A DNA stretch of 64,000 bases from Rubricella aquisinus (GTDB lineage: Bacteria > Pseudomonadota > Alphaproteobacteria > Rhodobacterales > Rhodobacteraceae). The stretch spans positions 1 to 64,000 of the forward strand of contig NZ_JACIJS010000012.1 of NCBI RefSeq assembly GCF_014199445.1, written 5' to 3'. A model generated the notes under the pieces. It was not told where the DNA came from. It searched no databases and was given only the letters and a program-made list of their open reading frames with translations. The position numbers and the translations under genes were made by a program. Below are positions 42,281 to 52,077 of the stretch, piece after piece; position 1 is the stretch's first letter, and the number at the start of each line of letters is the position of its first letter.

Positions 42281-43017
42281 CGGCGACTCTGGCGCAAATC
42301 TGGCGGCACCCGATCAAGGGTGTCGGCGCAGAACCGCTGGAGCATGTCACCCTTAGCCAAGGCAAATGCCTGCCATATGACCGGCACTGGGCGATTGCGC
42401 AGGACGGGGCACGGATGGATCCGGATGCGCCGGTTTGGGTGCCTTGCATGAATTTCGTGCGGGGGGCCAAGGCGCAGACGCTAATGGCAATCACCGCGCG
42501 GATGAATGGCGAGATCGTCACACTGAACCACCCCGACCTGACAGAGATCGTGGTGCATCCGGAAAGGGACGCCGCCGCGTTGATCGACTGGCTGCGCCCG
42601 CTCTATCCCGAAAACCGCCCAGCCCCGGCGCGGGTCGTGGCCGCACTGGGGCGCGGCATGACGGATAGCGATTTTCCGTCCGTCGCGATCCTTGGCCTAT
42701 CGTCGCTGCGCGCGCTGTCGCAAAAGGCGGGTCGCGCGCTTGATCCGCGCCGGTTTCGCGGCAATCTCTGGCTCGAAGGCACTGCGCCATGGGAGGAGTT
42801 TGACCTTGTGGGCCGCACCCTGCGCATTGGGGATGCCGAACTGATCGTGCGCGAGCGGATCACCCGCTGCCGCGCCACCCATGGCAACCCCGATACCGGC
42901 CGCGCGGATACCGATGTGCTGTCGCTCTTGGAGGATGGCTGGGGCCATCAGGATTTCGGCGTCTATGCCGAGGTCGTGACAGGCGGCGATATCCGATGCG
43001 GTGACGTGATCGCTTAA
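42277..43017 (+). CDS. MOSC-domain protein
   Basis: 246 residues starting MTATLAQIWRHPIKGVGAEPL, the MOSC N-terminal beta-barrel motif, with the C-terminal MOSC domain from about 110 on: LDPRRFRGNLWLEG and the conserved cysteine in ERITRCRATHGNP. MOSC proteins resemble the sulfurase C-terminal domain and handle sulfur or molybdenum-cofactor-linked groups, for example in hydroxylamine or N-oxide reduction. The reaction here is unknown. The position between yidC and engB is, to my knowledge, common in this bacterial family. The ATG overlaps the yidC stop (ATGA). Confidence 0.9.
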   Translation: MTATLAQIWRHPIKGVGAEPLEHVTLSQGKCLPYDRHWAIAQDGARMDPDAPVWVPCMNFVRGAKAQTLMAITARMNGEIVTLNHPDLTEIVVHPERDAAALIDWLRPLYPENRPAPARVVAALGRGMTDSDFPSVAILGLSSLRALSQKAGRALDPRRFRGNLWLEGTAPWEEFDLVGRTLRIGDAELIVRERITRCRATHGNPDTGRADTDVLSLLEDGWGHQDFGVYAEVVTGGDIRCGDVIA

Positions 43018-43083
43018 CGCCCCTACCCTTGCGCGCCGATGCGGGGTACACCTGACCCCGAAACCTGCCGGACTGATCCAGAC

Positions 43084-43737
43084 ATGACCCAAATCCCCTT
43101 TCCCATCGCCGAAGAGCCGGACGCGATCAGCGCCGAACGCGGGCGCAAACTGTTCGCTGGCGCCTGCGATTTCCTCAAGGGGGTCGTCGCGATGGATGGG
43201 ATGCCCCCGGATGACCGGATCGAGGTGTGCTTTGCCGGGCGCTCCAATGTCGGCAAATCCTCCCTGATCAACGCGGTGACAGGGCGCAAGGCGCTCGCCC
43301 GCGCGTCCAACACCCCCGGCCGCACGCAAGAAATCAACTTTTTCACGCTGGGGGAGGACCGCTACCTCGTCGATCTGCCCGGTTACGGCTTTGCCGAGGC
43401 GCCCAAGGCCAAGGTGGATCAATGGCAACAACTGTTGAAAGCCTATCTCGCGGGCCGCGCCACGCTACGCCGCGTGTTCCTGTTGATCGACGGGCGACAT
43501 GGCGCGAAAAAGGTGGATGAGGAGATCATGAGCCTGCTCGATGCCTCCGCCGTGACCTTTCAGGTTGTCCTGACCAAGGCGGACAAGCCGCGCGGCGATG
43601 ATCTTGAAAAGGCGATTGAGCGGACCCGCACCGTGCTGCGCCAGCACCCCGCCGCCTTCCCCGAATTGATCGTGACCTCATCGGAAAAGAAAACCGGGAT
43701 CGAAACGCTGCGCGCCGTCATCGCCGGAATGGAGTGA
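43084..43737 (+). CDS. engB: Ribosome biogenesis GTP-binding protein YihA/YsxC
   Basis: 217 residues from the ATG 43084. The P-loop AGRSNVGKSSLINAV is at about 52-66. The switch region ASNTPGRTQEINFF, the DLPGYGFA motif and the TKAD guanine-specificity motif all match EngB. It acts in large ribosomal subunit assembly and is usually essential. argB follows by 3 bp. Confidence 0.95.
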   Translation: MTQIPFPIAEEPDAISAERGRKLFAGACDFLKGVVAMDGMPPDDRIEVCFAGRSNVGKSSLINAVTGRKALARASNTPGRTQEINFFTLGEDRYLVDLPGYGFAEAPKAKVDQWQQLLKAYLAGRATLRRVFLLIDGRHGAKKVDEEIMSLLDASAVTFQVVLTKADKPRGDDLEKAIERTRTVLRQHPAAFPELIVTSSEKKTGIETLRAVIAGME

Positions 43738-43740
43738 GAC

Positions 43741-44643
43741 ATGGAGAAATCGACCGCCATGAAACGAGATTGGATCGCCACCGCCCGCACCCTGTCTGAG
43801 GCGCTGCCCTTCCTGCAACGCTATGACGGGGCCACGGTCGTCGTTAAATTCGGCGGCCACGCCATGAGCGATGATGAAGCGATGGAGCGTTTCGCCCGCG
43901 ACATCGTGCTGATGAAACAGTGCAACGTGCACCCTGTCGTGATCCATGGCGGCGGGCCGCAGATCAACGAGATGCTCAAGCGCCTGTCGATCACCTCCGA
44001 ATTTGTTGATGGTAAGCGCGTCACCGATGCGGCCACCGTCGAAGTGGTGGAGATGGTTCTGTCAGGCCGGATCAACAAAGGGATCGTGCAGGCGATCAAT
44101 GCGCAGGGCGGCCGCGCTGTCGGCCTGTCGGGCAAGGATGCAAGCCTGATGATCTGCGAAAAGGCGACCAAAACGGTGAAAGACCCGGACAGCGCCATCG
44201 AAAAAGTGCTCGACCTTGGATTTGTGGGGCACCCGGTCAAGGTGAACCCCGGCATCCTGAACACCTTTGTCGCCAGCGATTTCATCCCCGTCGTCGCCCC
44301 CGTCGGGATGGGCACCAAGGGAGAGACGTTCAACGTGAACGGTGACACAGCCGCCGGGGCCATTGCCGCCGCGATGAAGGCCGACCGCCTGCTTTTGCTC
44401 ACCGATGTCGCCGGGGTGAAGGACGCCGATGGCGATGTCATCACTGATCTGACGGCAGAGAATGTCCGCGATCTGACAGAGAAGGGCATCATTTCCGGCG
44501 GGATGATCCCAAAGACGGAAACCGCCCTTGCCGCGATTGAGGGCGGCGTGGGCGCTGTCGTGATCCTTGACGGGCGGGCACCCCATGCCTGCCTTCTGGA
44601 ACTGTTTACCGAGCAGGGTGCAGGGTCGATCATCAAGCGATGA
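43741..44643 (+). CDS. argB: Acetylglutamate kinase
   Basis: 300 residues. It phosphorylates N-acetyl-L-glutamate in the second step of arginine synthesis. The amino-acid kinase motifs are VVKFGGHAM near the N-terminus, [12 protein letters not shown] for the substrate-binding glycine loop, and [20 protein letters not shown] plus [12 protein letters not shown] in the ATP half. GGAG lies upstream of the ATG 43741. The extended N-terminal helix is of the arginine-sensitive hexameric type. The stop overlaps the next gene by 4 bp. Confidence 0.96.
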   Translation: MEKSTAMKRDWIATARTLSEALPFLQRYDGATVVVKFGGHAMSDDEAMERFARDIVLMKQCNVHPVVIHGGGPQINEMLKRLSITSEFVDGKRVTDAATVEVVEMVLSGRINKGIVQAINAQGGRAVGLSGKDASLMICEKATKTVKDPDSAIEKVLDLGFVGHPVKVNPGILNTFVASDFIPVVAPVGMGTKGETFNVNGDTAAGAIAAAMKADRLLLLTDVAGVKDADGDVITDLTAENVRDLTEKGIISGGMIPKTETALAAIEGGVGAVVILDGRAPHACLLELFTEQGAGSIIKR

Positions 44644-45266
44644 CTTGGGACGACCTGACGACGCATCTGGCACCCCATGGCCTTCGGGTCATGGGCGTGG
44701 CCCCGCATGACGGCGGCTCCGCTGTTTTGATCGGGCCGGACAATCGGGTGTTTTGGCCCCTTTTCAGCACGTCACCCGAATACCGCGATGGCGCATCCCA
44801 TCCGCTTGACCGGTGGTCGCGGCGGGTGCTGCAAGGCGTGGCAGGCGCGGTCGGCGCCGTGCCCGTCTTTCCGTTTGACGGGCCGCCATGGCCACCATTC
44901 CTGCGTTGGGCCGAGGCCAGCGGGGTGATCTGGCCCTCCCCAATCGGGCCGTTTGTGGGGACGCAAACGGGGCTTTGGGTCTCCTTTCGCGGCGCGCTCT
45001 TGCTGCCCGAGCCACTCGCGCCACAAAGGGACGCCGCGCGCCCCTGTGACAGCTGCGCGCAACCCTGCGCCACTGCCTGCCCCGTCGATGCCTTTGCCGG
45101 GGGGCAGTATGATGTGGCCGCCTGCCGCGCGCATTTGCGCCAACCCGAAGGGGCCGATTGTATGGATCAGGGCTGTCGCGCGCGCCGCGCCTGCCCCGTC
45201 GGGCAGGCCTTCGCCCCGCCGCGTCCTCAGGTCGCGCTGCATATGACAGCGTTCAAGGATGCTTAA
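44640..45266 (+). CDS. Ferredoxin-like 4Fe-4S protein
   Basis: 208 residues. The C-terminal third holds cysteines in [17 protein letters not shown] and a second set in [17 protein letters not shown], enough for one or two 4Fe-4S clusters. The N-terminal 130 residues (tryptophan- and proline-rich, with [13 protein letters not shown]) are of unknown fold; it may be a distant relative of QueG-type reductases but lacks their full length. The electron partner is unknown. The ATG overlaps the argB stop, so it is in the same operon. Confidence 0.8.
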   Translation: MTWDDLTTHLAPHGLRVMGVAPHDGGSAVLIGPDNRVFWPLFSTSPEYRDGASHPLDRWSRRVLQGVAGAVGAVPVFPFDGPPWPPFLRWAEASGVIWPSPIGPFVGTQTGLWVSFRGALLLPEPLAPQRDAARPCDSCAQPCATACPVDAFAGGQYDVAACRAHLRQPEGADCMDQGCRARRACPVGQAFAPPRPQVALHMTAFKDA

Positions 45267-45304
45267 CACTTGATTGTGACAGCAGTTTCTAGCGGAATCC
45301 CCCT

Positions 45305-45820
45305 ATGAAAAGAATCGTTCTCATCCGCCATGCCAAGTCTTCATGGTCCGACCCGGACATTGCAGACGTGGATCGCCCCCTGAACCAGCGCGGTCGGCTT
45401 TGTGCTCCGTTGATGGCCGCTTGGCTCAGGGAACATAACCTCATCCCCGATCACATCTGGATTTCGCCTGCGAAACGCAGCATGGAAACATGGGCCGCGA
45501 TGAAGCCGCTTTTTGCCGAAGTGCCAGAGCCGCAAACGGAAAAGGCGCTCTATATGGCCGATCCGAAAACCGCGCTGGCGGTGATTGGCACCACGCCCAC
45601 GGCGGCGGAAACGCTGTTCCTGATCGGGCATCAACCGGGGATCGGCAGCCTCGCGCGCAAACTTTCGACGTCAAAGGTCGGGGAAAGCCAGCGCCGCGCG
45701 TTCACCAAATACCCAACTGCGGGCACGGCGATTTTTGAGTGCGACGCTGGGGAATGGGCCGAGGTCGAGTTCGGCAAAAACCATTTCAAGCATTTCGCAG
45801 CACCCAAAGACCTCGTTTAA
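45305..45820 (+). CDS. SixA-type phosphohistidine phosphatase
   Basis: 171 residues of the histidine-phosphatase superfamily. The catalytic motif is RHAKSSW (His9), and the second histidine is in FLIGHQPGIGSLA. SixA in E. coli removes phosphate from phosphohistidine in Hpt or PTS proteins. The substrate here is unknown. It ends before a strong bidirectional terminator shared with bztD. Confidence 0.9.
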   Translation: MKRIVLIRHAKSSWSDPDIADVDRPLNQRGRLCAPLMAAWLREHNLIPDHIWISPAKRSMETWAAMKPLFAEVPEPQTEKALYMADPKTALAVIGTTPTAAETLFLIGHQPGIGSLARKLSTSKVGESQRRAFTKYPTAGTAIFECDAGEWAEVEFGKNHFKHFAAPKDLV

Positions 45821-45843
45821 CACGATCTGACACGAGAAACACA

Positions 45844-45872
45844 AAACGGCGCCGGATGATCCGGCGCCGTTT
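45844..45872. terminator. Bidirectional terminator between the SixA-type gene and bztD
   Basis: AAACGGCGCCGGA, TGA, TCCGGCGCCGTTT is a perfect 13-bp stem with a 3-nt loop, with A and T runs at its feet on both strands, 23 bp after the phosphatase stop and 21 bp after the bztD stop on the other strand. It fits rho-independent termination in both directions. Confidence 0.9.
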
Positions 45873-45893
45873 CTGTTTGTCTCACATGGGCCG

Positions 45894-46673
45894 TTAGTGG
45901 CCGAGGATCTGGCTGAGGAACAGTTTGGTCCGGTCCGATTTCGGATTGAGGAAGAATTCCTCTGGCTCGTTCTGCTCCACGATCTGCCCCGCATCCATGA
46001 AAATCACGCGGTTCGCCACCTGACGGGCAAAGCCCATCTCGTGCGTGACGCAGAGCATGGTCATGCCCTCTTCCGCGAGGTCGATCATGGTATCGAGCAC
46101 TTCCTTGATCATTTCCGGATCGAGCGCCGAGGTCGGCTCATCGAACAGCATGATCTTGGGCCGCATGCACAGCGAGCGGGCAATCGCCACACGCTGCTGC
46201 TGACCACCGGAAAGCTGGCCGGGATACTTGTTGGCCTGCTCGGGGATCTTCACCTTGGTGAGGAAGTGCATCGCAATATCCTCAGCCTCTTTCTTGGGCA
46301 TCTTGCGGACCCAGATCGGCGCCAGCGTGCAGTTCTCAAGAATTGTCAGATGCGGGAAGAGGTTGAAGTGCTGGAACACCATCCCAACCTCGGACCGGAT
46401 CTTGTCGATATTCTTGAGATCGTTGGACAGCACCGTGCCGTCCACCGTGATGGAGCCTTTCTGGTGCTCCTCCAGTGCGTTGATGCACCGGATGAGCGTG
46501 GACTTGCCCGAACCGGACGGGCCGCAGATCACGATCCGCTCCCCGCGCTGAACGGTCAGGTCGATGTCGCGCAGAACGTGGAAGTCACCATACCACTTGT
46601 TCATGCCGTTGATCGTGATTGCCACCTCGTCAGAAACGGCCATCTTGGATGTGTTTTGAGCTGCATCTTGCAT
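45894..46673 (-). CDS. bztD: Glutamate/glutamine/aspartate/asparagine ABC transporter ATPase
   Basis: 259 residues. Walker [13 protein letters not shown], the signature [16 protein letters not shown], Walker [16 protein letters not shown] and the switch CVTHEMGFA are all canonical for the polar amino acid (PAAT) family. It energises the BztB-BztC permease. The N-terminus has about 15 extra residues before the domain. It is the last gene of bztABCD, 12 bp after bztC. Confidence 0.92.
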   Translation of the reverse strand: MQDAAQNTSKMAVSDEVAITINGMNKWYGDFHVLRDIDLTVQRGERIVICGPSGSGKSTLIRCINALEEHQKGSITVDGTVLSNDLKNIDKIRSEVGMVFQHFNLFPHLTILENCTLAPIWVRKMPKKEAEDIAMHFLTKVKIPEQANKYPGQLSGGQQQRVAIARSLCMRPKIMLFDEPTSALDPEMIKEVLDTMIDLAEEGMTMLCVTHEMGFARQVANRVIFMDAGQIVEQNEPEEFFLNPKSDRTKLFLSQILGH

Positions 46674-46685
46674 GATAGCCCCTCC

Positions 46686-47987
46686 TTATCGGTGATCAGT
46701 CCGGAGTTTATCCTCCAGATACATTGAGTATTTCGAGATGCCGTAGCAGAAAACGAAGAACAGCGCGGATGCAAAGAACCACAGTTCCCAGTAAATCCCG
46801 CTCCAGTCCGTGGAGGACAGGATCGGACCACGGATCATCCCAACAAGGTCGAACATCGAAATCACGGACACGAGTGTCGTGTCTTTGAACAACCCGATGA
46901 AGATATTGACGATCCCCGGAATGGAGATTTTCAACGCCTGCGGCAGAATGATGAAGCGGATCGCCTGCCAGTAATCGAGGCCAAGCGCATCGGCCGCCTC
47001 GTACTGACCGGTCGGCAGGGCAGCAAGCCCCCCACGGATCACCTCGGCGATATAGGCCGACGCGAACAGCGTGATCATGATAATCACCCGCAACATCAGG
47101 TCGAAATTGGAGCCCGGCGGCAGGAAGAACGCGAGGATCACGTTCGCCACGAACAGCAGCGTGATCAGCGGCACACCGCGGATGAACTCGATAAATACGA
47201 CACAGACGCCCTTGATGAAGAACAGGTTCGACTGACGGCCAAGCGCCAGCAGAATGCCCAACGGCAAGGACAGCGAAATCGACGAAATCCCGAGGATGAA
47301 GTTGATCGTGAAGCCACCGATTTCCCGGCTTTCGACCTTCGCCAACTCAATCGGAATGATCGACGACAGCACACCTGCAATCGGCCCCAGCAGGAAAGAC
47401 CACCAGATGATCGCGCCGACAATGCCAGCCGCAAGTCCGGCGACAAAATTGATCGTCGAAGCGAAGCGGAAGATGAAATAACCGACGACAAACCCCGCCA
47501 GCACCATCGCCGGACCCCAGAACGAGCCACCCCAGATGAGCCAGACAGACACGAACGGGAACAGACCCGTCCACACCATCAGCACCCGCGGCAGATTGCT
47601 GAACAGGATCGGAGCAAGGGCAAGGAACAGCCCAAAGAAGCTGATGATCAGGCGCCAGTAGGATTCGGGCGGATAGAACCCGAACAGCAGCTGAAGCCAC
47701 CGCTCCTCGATCACCGCGAAACACGCACCGCGCGCATCGCCCATGATCTCCCGGCATTCACGAATGTCTGCCGCGTTCCAGACAGAATTGGTGAACCAAG
47801 GCAGTGCCCAAATCGCGAGATAGAAGATCGCGACAAGGCCAATCACCGTCATGATGGCATTGGAGACAGAAGACGCGAGGTTCTCCCGGATCCACTTGAC
47901 CGGCCCCGTTTCGCCCGCAGGTGGGGGCGATGGCGGGATTTGGTCATGCCGCACGAACGCGGCGGAATGAGAATGTGTGTCACTCAT
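46686..47987 (-). CDS. bztC: Glutamate/glutamine/aspartate/asparagine ABC transporter permease
   Basis: 433 residues with about eight to nine transmembrane segments. The last 200 residues form the usual amino-acid permease domain, with the coupling loop EVIRGGLAALPTGQYEAADAL and VFIEFIRGVPLITLLF. The unusually long N-terminal half with extra helices is typical for BztC and its relative AapM. It pairs with BztB in the membrane. The stop is 12 bp before bztD and bztB ends 1 bp upstream. Confidence 0.93.
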   Translation of the reverse strand: MSDTHSHSAAFVRHDQIPPSPPPAGETGPVKWIRENLASSVSNAIMTVIGLVAIFYLAIWALPWFTNSVWNAADIRECREIMGDARGACFAVIEERWLQLLFGFYPPESYWRLIISFFGLFLALAPILFSNLPRVLMVWTGLFPFVSVWLIWGGSFWGPAMVLAGFVVGYFIFRFASTINFVAGLAAGIVGAIIWWSFLLGPIAGVLSSIIPIELAKVESREIGGFTINFILGISSISLSLPLGILLALGRQSNLFFIKGVCVVFIEFIRGVPLITLLFVANVILAFFLPPGSNFDLMLRVIIMITLFASAYIAEVIRGGLAALPTGQYEAADALGLDYWQAIRFIILPQALKISIPGIVNIFIGLFKDTTLVSVISMFDLVGMIRGPILSSTDWSGIYWELWFFASALFFVFCYGISKYSMYLEDKLRTDHR

Positions 47988-47988
47988 C

Positions 47989-49206
47989 TTAGCGTTCCTT
48001 CAGCTTAACGGAGTTGTTGTAGACGTTCATGATCGCCGAGATGCTCAAGGAAATCGTCAGATAGAACAGCATCAAAAGCAGGATACATTCCATCGCGCGC
48101 CCGGTCTGGTTGAGCGTGATGCCCCCCAGCGTGCCCGTGACATCCATGTAGCCCACAGCGATGGCCAATGACGAGTTCTTGGTGATGTTGAGATACTGGG
48201 AAATCAGCGGCGGAATGATGATACGCAGCGCCTGCGGCAGAACCACGAGGTTCATGATCCGGTTCGGGCGCAAGCCCAGCGCGCCAGCGGCTTCGGTCTG
48301 TCCTTTGGAGACAGCCTGAATACCGGCCCGCACGTTTTCCGCAATGAAGGCACCCGTATAGATCGCAAGCGCGAACCACAGCGCGATCAACGACCCGCGC
48401 AGCTGAATGCCACCCTGGAAGTTAAACCCGGCAAGCTCCGGCTTTTCCAATCCGATGGGCATGCCCAGAACGAAATAGGCCAGCAGCGTCGGTACGAAAA
48501 AGATCGCGAGGGAGATCCGCCCGGTCGGCAGCAGCTTACCCGTGCTATAAAGCAGGTTACGCGCATAGCGGCGGAACACGAAAATCCCGATGATGGAGAG
48601 CAGGAACACTGCCACCACAATCGCAGAGCCGCTTTCCCAGATCGGTTTCGGGATATAAACGCCACGGTTGGTGAACGCGATCGAGTCCCACAGCACCATT
48701 GAAGCATCAGGATCAGCACCCCGGAATGCACGCGGCTGGGGGAAGATAATGTTGTTCACCCCGAAAATGATCAGGATCCAGATCAGAACCGGCACGTTGC
48801 GGAACGCTTCGACATAAACGGCCATGAGCCGCGAGATCAGCCAGTTTTTCGACAGGCGCAAAACACCCGCGATCACGCCGATCACCGTCGCCGTCGCACA
48901 GGCTAGGAAAGCAACCAAAAGCGTATTCAAAATCCCGAGCATGGCAGCACGCAAATGCGTGTCTTGGCTGTCATAGGGAATAAGCTGCTGGTTGATGTCG
49001 TACCCTGCGGGTGAAGCAAGGAACGCAAAAGAGATATCTTGACCCTGATCGGCAAGGTTGCTGAACAAGTTGCTCATCAGCCATGCGATGAAGGTAATCA
49101 GTGCCACAAGGGCAATAAACTGAAATGTCAGCGCCCGGTATCTTGTATCGTAAATGAGCTGACTGAGCCGGAAAGACTCATTGCCCCTGTCCGGTATGGC
49201 GGTCAT
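47989..49206 (-). CDS. bztB: Glutamate/glutamine/aspartate/asparagine ABC transporter permease
   Basis: 405 residues from the ATG at 49206 (AGGGG eight bases upstream); a GTG three codons earlier is less well placed. About eight membrane helices, with VYVEAFRNVPVLIWILIIFG and the coupling loop AENVRAGIQAVSKGQTEAAGAL. It is the AapQ/BztB type with a long insertion between helices. bztA lies 164 bp upstream, with an attenuator-like hairpin in between. Confidence 0.93.
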   Translation of the reverse strand: MTAIPDRGNESFRLSQLIYDTRYRALTFQFIALVALITFIAWLMSNLFSNLADQGQDISFAFLASPAGYDINQQLIPYDSQDTHLRAAMLGILNTLLVAFLACATATVIGVIAGVLRLSKNWLISRLMAVYVEAFRNVPVLIWILIIFGVNNIIFPQPRAFRGADPDASMVLWDSIAFTNRGVYIPKPIWESGSAIVVAVFLLSIIGIFVFRRYARNLLYSTGKLLPTGRISLAIFFVPTLLAYFVLGMPIGLEKPELAGFNFQGGIQLRGSLIALWFALAIYTGAFIAENVRAGIQAVSKGQTEAAGALGLRPNRIMNLVVLPQALRIIIPPLISQYLNITKNSSLAIAVGYMDVTGTLGGITLNQTGRAMECILLLMLFYLTISLSISAIMNVYNNSVKLKER

Positions 49207-49329
49207 GTCCCGCACCCCTCGTCTGTTGGTTTACCCGCTGTGTCGATCTCGAAAACAGGCGCAGTCCCTGCACCACCACGGTCGCACTTACGGCTTAAGT
49301 TTTCAAAGAAAACGTAACTCAAAGCAAAA

Positions 49330-49355
49330 GGACGCGCCCTGTGAGGGGCGCGTCC
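49330..49355 (-). terminator. Attenuator-like hairpin between bztA and bztB
   Basis: GGACGCGCCC and GGGCGCGTCC form a perfect 10-bp stem with a 6-nt loop, and TTTTGCTTT follows on the minus strand. It starts 15 bp after the bztA stop. Such partial terminators let the binding protein be made in excess of the membrane subunits. Confidence 0.8.
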
Positions 49356-49370
49356 AATCTTCAGATCCGA

Positions 49371-50387
49371 TTAACGGAACGGCGGGGAGTACAGCAGGCC
49401 GCCATCGGTCCACTGTGCGTTGAGACCGCGTGCAAGGCCGATTGCGGTGGATTCACCGATGTTCGCCTCAAAGATCTCACCGTAGTTGCCGCTTGCCGCG
49501 ATGGCGCGTGCTGCCCATGCGTTGTCGAGACCCAGCATTTCACCGAGCGTACCGGCGGTGCCGAGCAGACGGTTGACTTCCGGGTTGTTGGACTCGACCG
49601 GGTTGGCCGCGTCTGCACCGGTCACGCCGAGCTCTTCAGCAGTGATGAGTGCGTTGAGCGTCCAGCGCACGATGTCGCCCCACTGGTTGTCGCCGTGACG
49701 TACGAGCGGGCCAAGCGGCTCTTTCGATACGATTTCCGGCAGCAGCACGTAATCGCCCGGGTTCGGGAACGCTGCGCGGGTCGCTGCAAGGCCGGATGCG
49801 TCCGTGGTGTAGACGTCGCAAGTGCCTGCAAGGAACTGCTGCTGCGCTTCAGCATTGGTTTCGATCGGAACCGGCTCGTAGGACATGCCGTTGGAGCGGA
49901 AGAAGTCTGCGAGGTTCAGCTCGGTCGTGGTGCCGGTCTGGATGCAGACGGTCGCGCCGTCAAGCTCGGTTGCGGAGGAAACGCCAAGGCTCGCCGGAAC
50001 CATGAAGCCCTGACCATCGTAGTAGTTCACGCCGGTGAACTCGAAGTTCAGGTCCACGTCACGGGAGAAGGTCCACGTGGTGTTCCGCGCGAGCATGTCG
50101 ATTTCGCCGGAGTTGAGCGAGGTGAAGCGCGTCTTACCGGTGGTCGGGATGAACTCAACTGCAGACGGGTCGCCGAGAACGGCTGCTGCAACTGCGCGAC
50201 ATACGGCGACGTCAAAGCCTTCCCACTCACCTGCGGAGTTCGGCGCTGCGAAACCCACGAGACCGGTGGAAACACCGCAACGCAGTTCGCCGCGATTGGT
50301 CACTTCTTCCAGCGTGGACTGTGCCGCCGCTGCGCCGGCTGCGAGGCCGGCAAATGCCAGTGCGCCGATAAAGACTGATTTTTTCAT
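49371..50387 (-). CDS. bztA: Periplasmic glutamate/glutamine/aspartate/asparagine-binding protein
   Basis: 338 residues from the ATG at 50387 (GAAGAGGAC upstream). MKKSVFIGALAFAGLAAGAAA is a signal peptide. The mature part matches the PAAT SBP_bac_3 domain with GELRCGVSTGLVGFAAPN, EWEGFDVAVCRAVAAAVLGD and RFTSLNSGEIDML. AapJ/BztA-type proteins bind several acidic amino acids and their amides. It is the first gene of bztABCD. Confidence 0.94.
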   Translation of the reverse strand: MKKSVFIGALAFAGLAAGAAAAQSTLEEVTNRGELRCGVSTGLVGFAAPNSAGEWEGFDVAVCRAVAAAVLGDPSAVEFIPTTGKTRFTSLNSGEIDMLARNTTWTFSRDVDLNFEFTGVNYYDGQGFMVPASLGVSSATELDGATVCIQTGTTTELNLADFFRSNGMSYEPVPIETNAEAQQQFLAGTCDVYTTDASGLAATRAAFPNPGDYVLLPEIVSKEPLGPLVRHGDNQWGDIVRWTLNALITAEELGVTGADAANPVESNNPEVNRLLGTAGTLGEMLGLDNAWAARAIAASGNYGEIFEANIGESTAIGLARGLNAQWTDGGLLYSPPFR

Positions 50388-50873
50388 GTTGTCCTCTTCC
50401 CTGATGTACGAATACCAGCCTGGTGGGGGATAACCCATCGGCCAGCGTTATCAGCCCGTTCAAGGGCCGTGATGGAGTTTGGGCATGTCGCTTTTGGATC
50501 GTCAAGACCATCTTTGCGGCAAAGCGGTAAGACAGCACCGCTGACGCAATTTTTTCCGCCCCAAACCGCTATGAATGCTGAATTTTCCAGAATTTGTCCG
50601 GTATTTCGCAGGTGCGAAACATTCTTGAACCAATACAGGGGTTTGACGCCCGTTTCGTGCTTCAAAATTGCGGGCTGTCGCCTGTTGGATGAGCGGATCA
50701 CACGCTTAAGTTGTGTACGCGGCGTTTCTAAGCAATGGAAAAAATGAAATAGGTCGCGGGCGCTTACCTACTTGGGGCGCCGATGCAGATCAGAAAGAGA
50801 TTCGGTACGCACTGGTATGCGGAACCTGCACAGTTTCCCTGCAAAAAAATTGACCCGCGGTCGGAATTTTCAG
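50388..50873. other. Long intergenic region upstream of bztA
   Basis: 486 bp with no convincing coding frame on either strand. The bztA-proximal part should hold its promoter; a TTGACG lies on the minus strand around 50490 without a good -10. A perfect short dyad CTTTGC-G-GCAAAG sits at 50512-50524 and could be an operator. The distal part lies downstream of the thioesterase gene and shows only weak hairpins. I see no RNA gene that I recognise. Confidence 0.5.
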
Positions 50874-51362
50874 TCAAAGCCCAAAAATGAGGCAGGTGGT
50901 CGAGCCTGTGGCGTAGAGTTTTCCGTCATCCGCCCCAATGACCTTGCCCTCGGCAATGCCGGTCCGCCGCCCGCCATGCTGCACATCGCCAATCGCCAGC
51001 ACATCCTGACTGTCTGCAAACAGCGGGCGGATGATGTTGATCTTGTATTCCAGCGTTGTGTAGCCCTGCCCCTTTGGCAGCGTGGTCTGCACGGCACAGG
51101 CCATGCAGCTATCCAAAAGCGTCCCGAACCAGCCGCCATGGACCGTTCCGATTGGGTTCATCACCGCAAAATTGGGAGTGCCGCGAAACACCACGCGGCC
51201 ATGCTCGGCCTCCACCATACGGTAGTTCAGGGTTTGGCCAATGGGCGGCGCGGGCAGGCGCCCGTCGCGGATGCCTTGAATGAATTCAAGTCCGTCGAGT
51301 TCCCTCAACTCCGCAGGCGTCAGAAGCTCGGCCATGCTTTGCGCATATCGGGGGGACGTCAT
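50874..51362 (-). CDS. PaaI-family hot-dog thioesterase
   Basis: 162 residues from the ATG 51362 (GAAGGG upstream). It has the hot-dog thioesterase core PNFAVMNPIGTVHGGWFGTLLDSC with the conserved HGG and aspartate, then TTLEYKINIIRPL and the last strand YATGSTTCLIF. Relatives hydrolyse phenylacetyl- or other acyl-CoA esters. The substrate is unknown. It starts 4 bp after the stop of the ATP12 gene. Confidence 0.88.
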   Translation of the reverse strand: MTSPRYAQSMAELLTPAELRELDGLEFIQGIRDGRLPAPPIGQTLNYRMVEAEHGRVVFRGTPNFAVMNPIGTVHGGWFGTLLDSCMACAVQTTLPKGQGYTTLEYKINIIRPLFADSQDVLAIGDVQHGGRRTGIAEGKVIGADDGKLYATGSTTCLIFGL

Positions 51363-51366
51363 CGGC

Positions 51367-52077
51367 CTACCCTTCCAGGAGGTCAAGCAGGCGCTCGGCC
51401 CGCAGGAAATCGGCGCGTTTGCGGGTGGCGGCGTCTTGCGCTTCGCTGTCTTCGCCCCACTGCTCCTCCTGCCAAGCCTCGTCGATCCGGGCGAGCGACC
51501 ACGCGTCTGCTGCGCGCAGATGCCGATCCGCCACGGCCAGACCCAGAATCAGTGAGCCGGAAATCGTGATCAGGTCATGCACCCCGGTCAGGCGGAACGG
51601 GTCCATACCGTCCAGCGCCGCACGCAGTTTCGCGCGCGCTTCGGGCAGTTGCGCATGATACATCACCCCGGTCACCGGAATAAGCCGCGCGCCGTAAGCC
51701 TCCGCCGCCCAAGCCAGCAGCGGATCCCATGCCTCAGACTGGCGCGCGATCAGCGCCTCCGGCCCCTCGGCGCGATAGCAGATCAGGTCCGTATCGCCAT
51801 ATTCCGCCAGCATATCACGCACCGCATCCAGGTGCGGCGCGACCTTTTCCTGCGCGGAGTTCGCGGCACGGGTCAGCGGCATCGTCTCGGGATTGATCGC
51901 ATCCTCCTGCGCCTCCCATTCCTCCGCGATGGCAAGGGCGAGCGCCCGCGTTGGCACCACGAGCACGGTTTTCATCGGGGTATGAACCGGGCGCCCATCA
52001 AGGGTGATGGTGTAGCCCGCCTCAGCCTCTGCCACGCTCGCCTGTTTCCAGAAACGTTTCGCTTTCCATGCGCTCAT
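51367..52077 (-). CDS. ATP12-family F1-ATPase assembly chaperone
   Basis: 236 residues. WKAKRFWKQASV near the N-terminus, GYTITLDGRPVHTPMKTVLVVP and the core IAEEWEAQEDAINPETMPLTR match ATP12. In mitochondria ATP12 binds the F1 alpha subunit during assembly; alphaproteobacteria carry a homologue thought to do the same. It overlaps the HAD gene by 4 bp. Confidence 0.92.
   Translation of the reverse strand: MSAWKAKRFWKQASVAEAEAGYTITLDGRPVHTPMKTVLVVPTRALALAIAEEWEAQEDAINPETMPLTRAANSAQEKVAPHLDAVRDMLAEYGDTDLICYRAEGPEALIARQSEAWDPLLAWAAEAYGARLIPVTGVMYHAQLPEARAKLRAALDGMDPFRLTGVHDLITISGSLILGLAVADRHLRAADAWSLARIDEAWQEEQWGEDSEAQDAATRKRADFLRAERLLDLLEG

Noticed and set aside
45305-45872. Repeats at 45844-45872 as a CRISPR unit or mobile-element end
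   Set aside because: Single hairpin with A and T feet between convergent genes, fully explained as a bidirectional terminator.
50772-51569. Plus-strand open frame of 265 codons overlapping the thioesterase and ATP12 genes
   Set aside because: It is the antisense of two well-recognised genes, its translation resembles no protein and it is rich in arginine and histidine as GC-rich antisense frames are.
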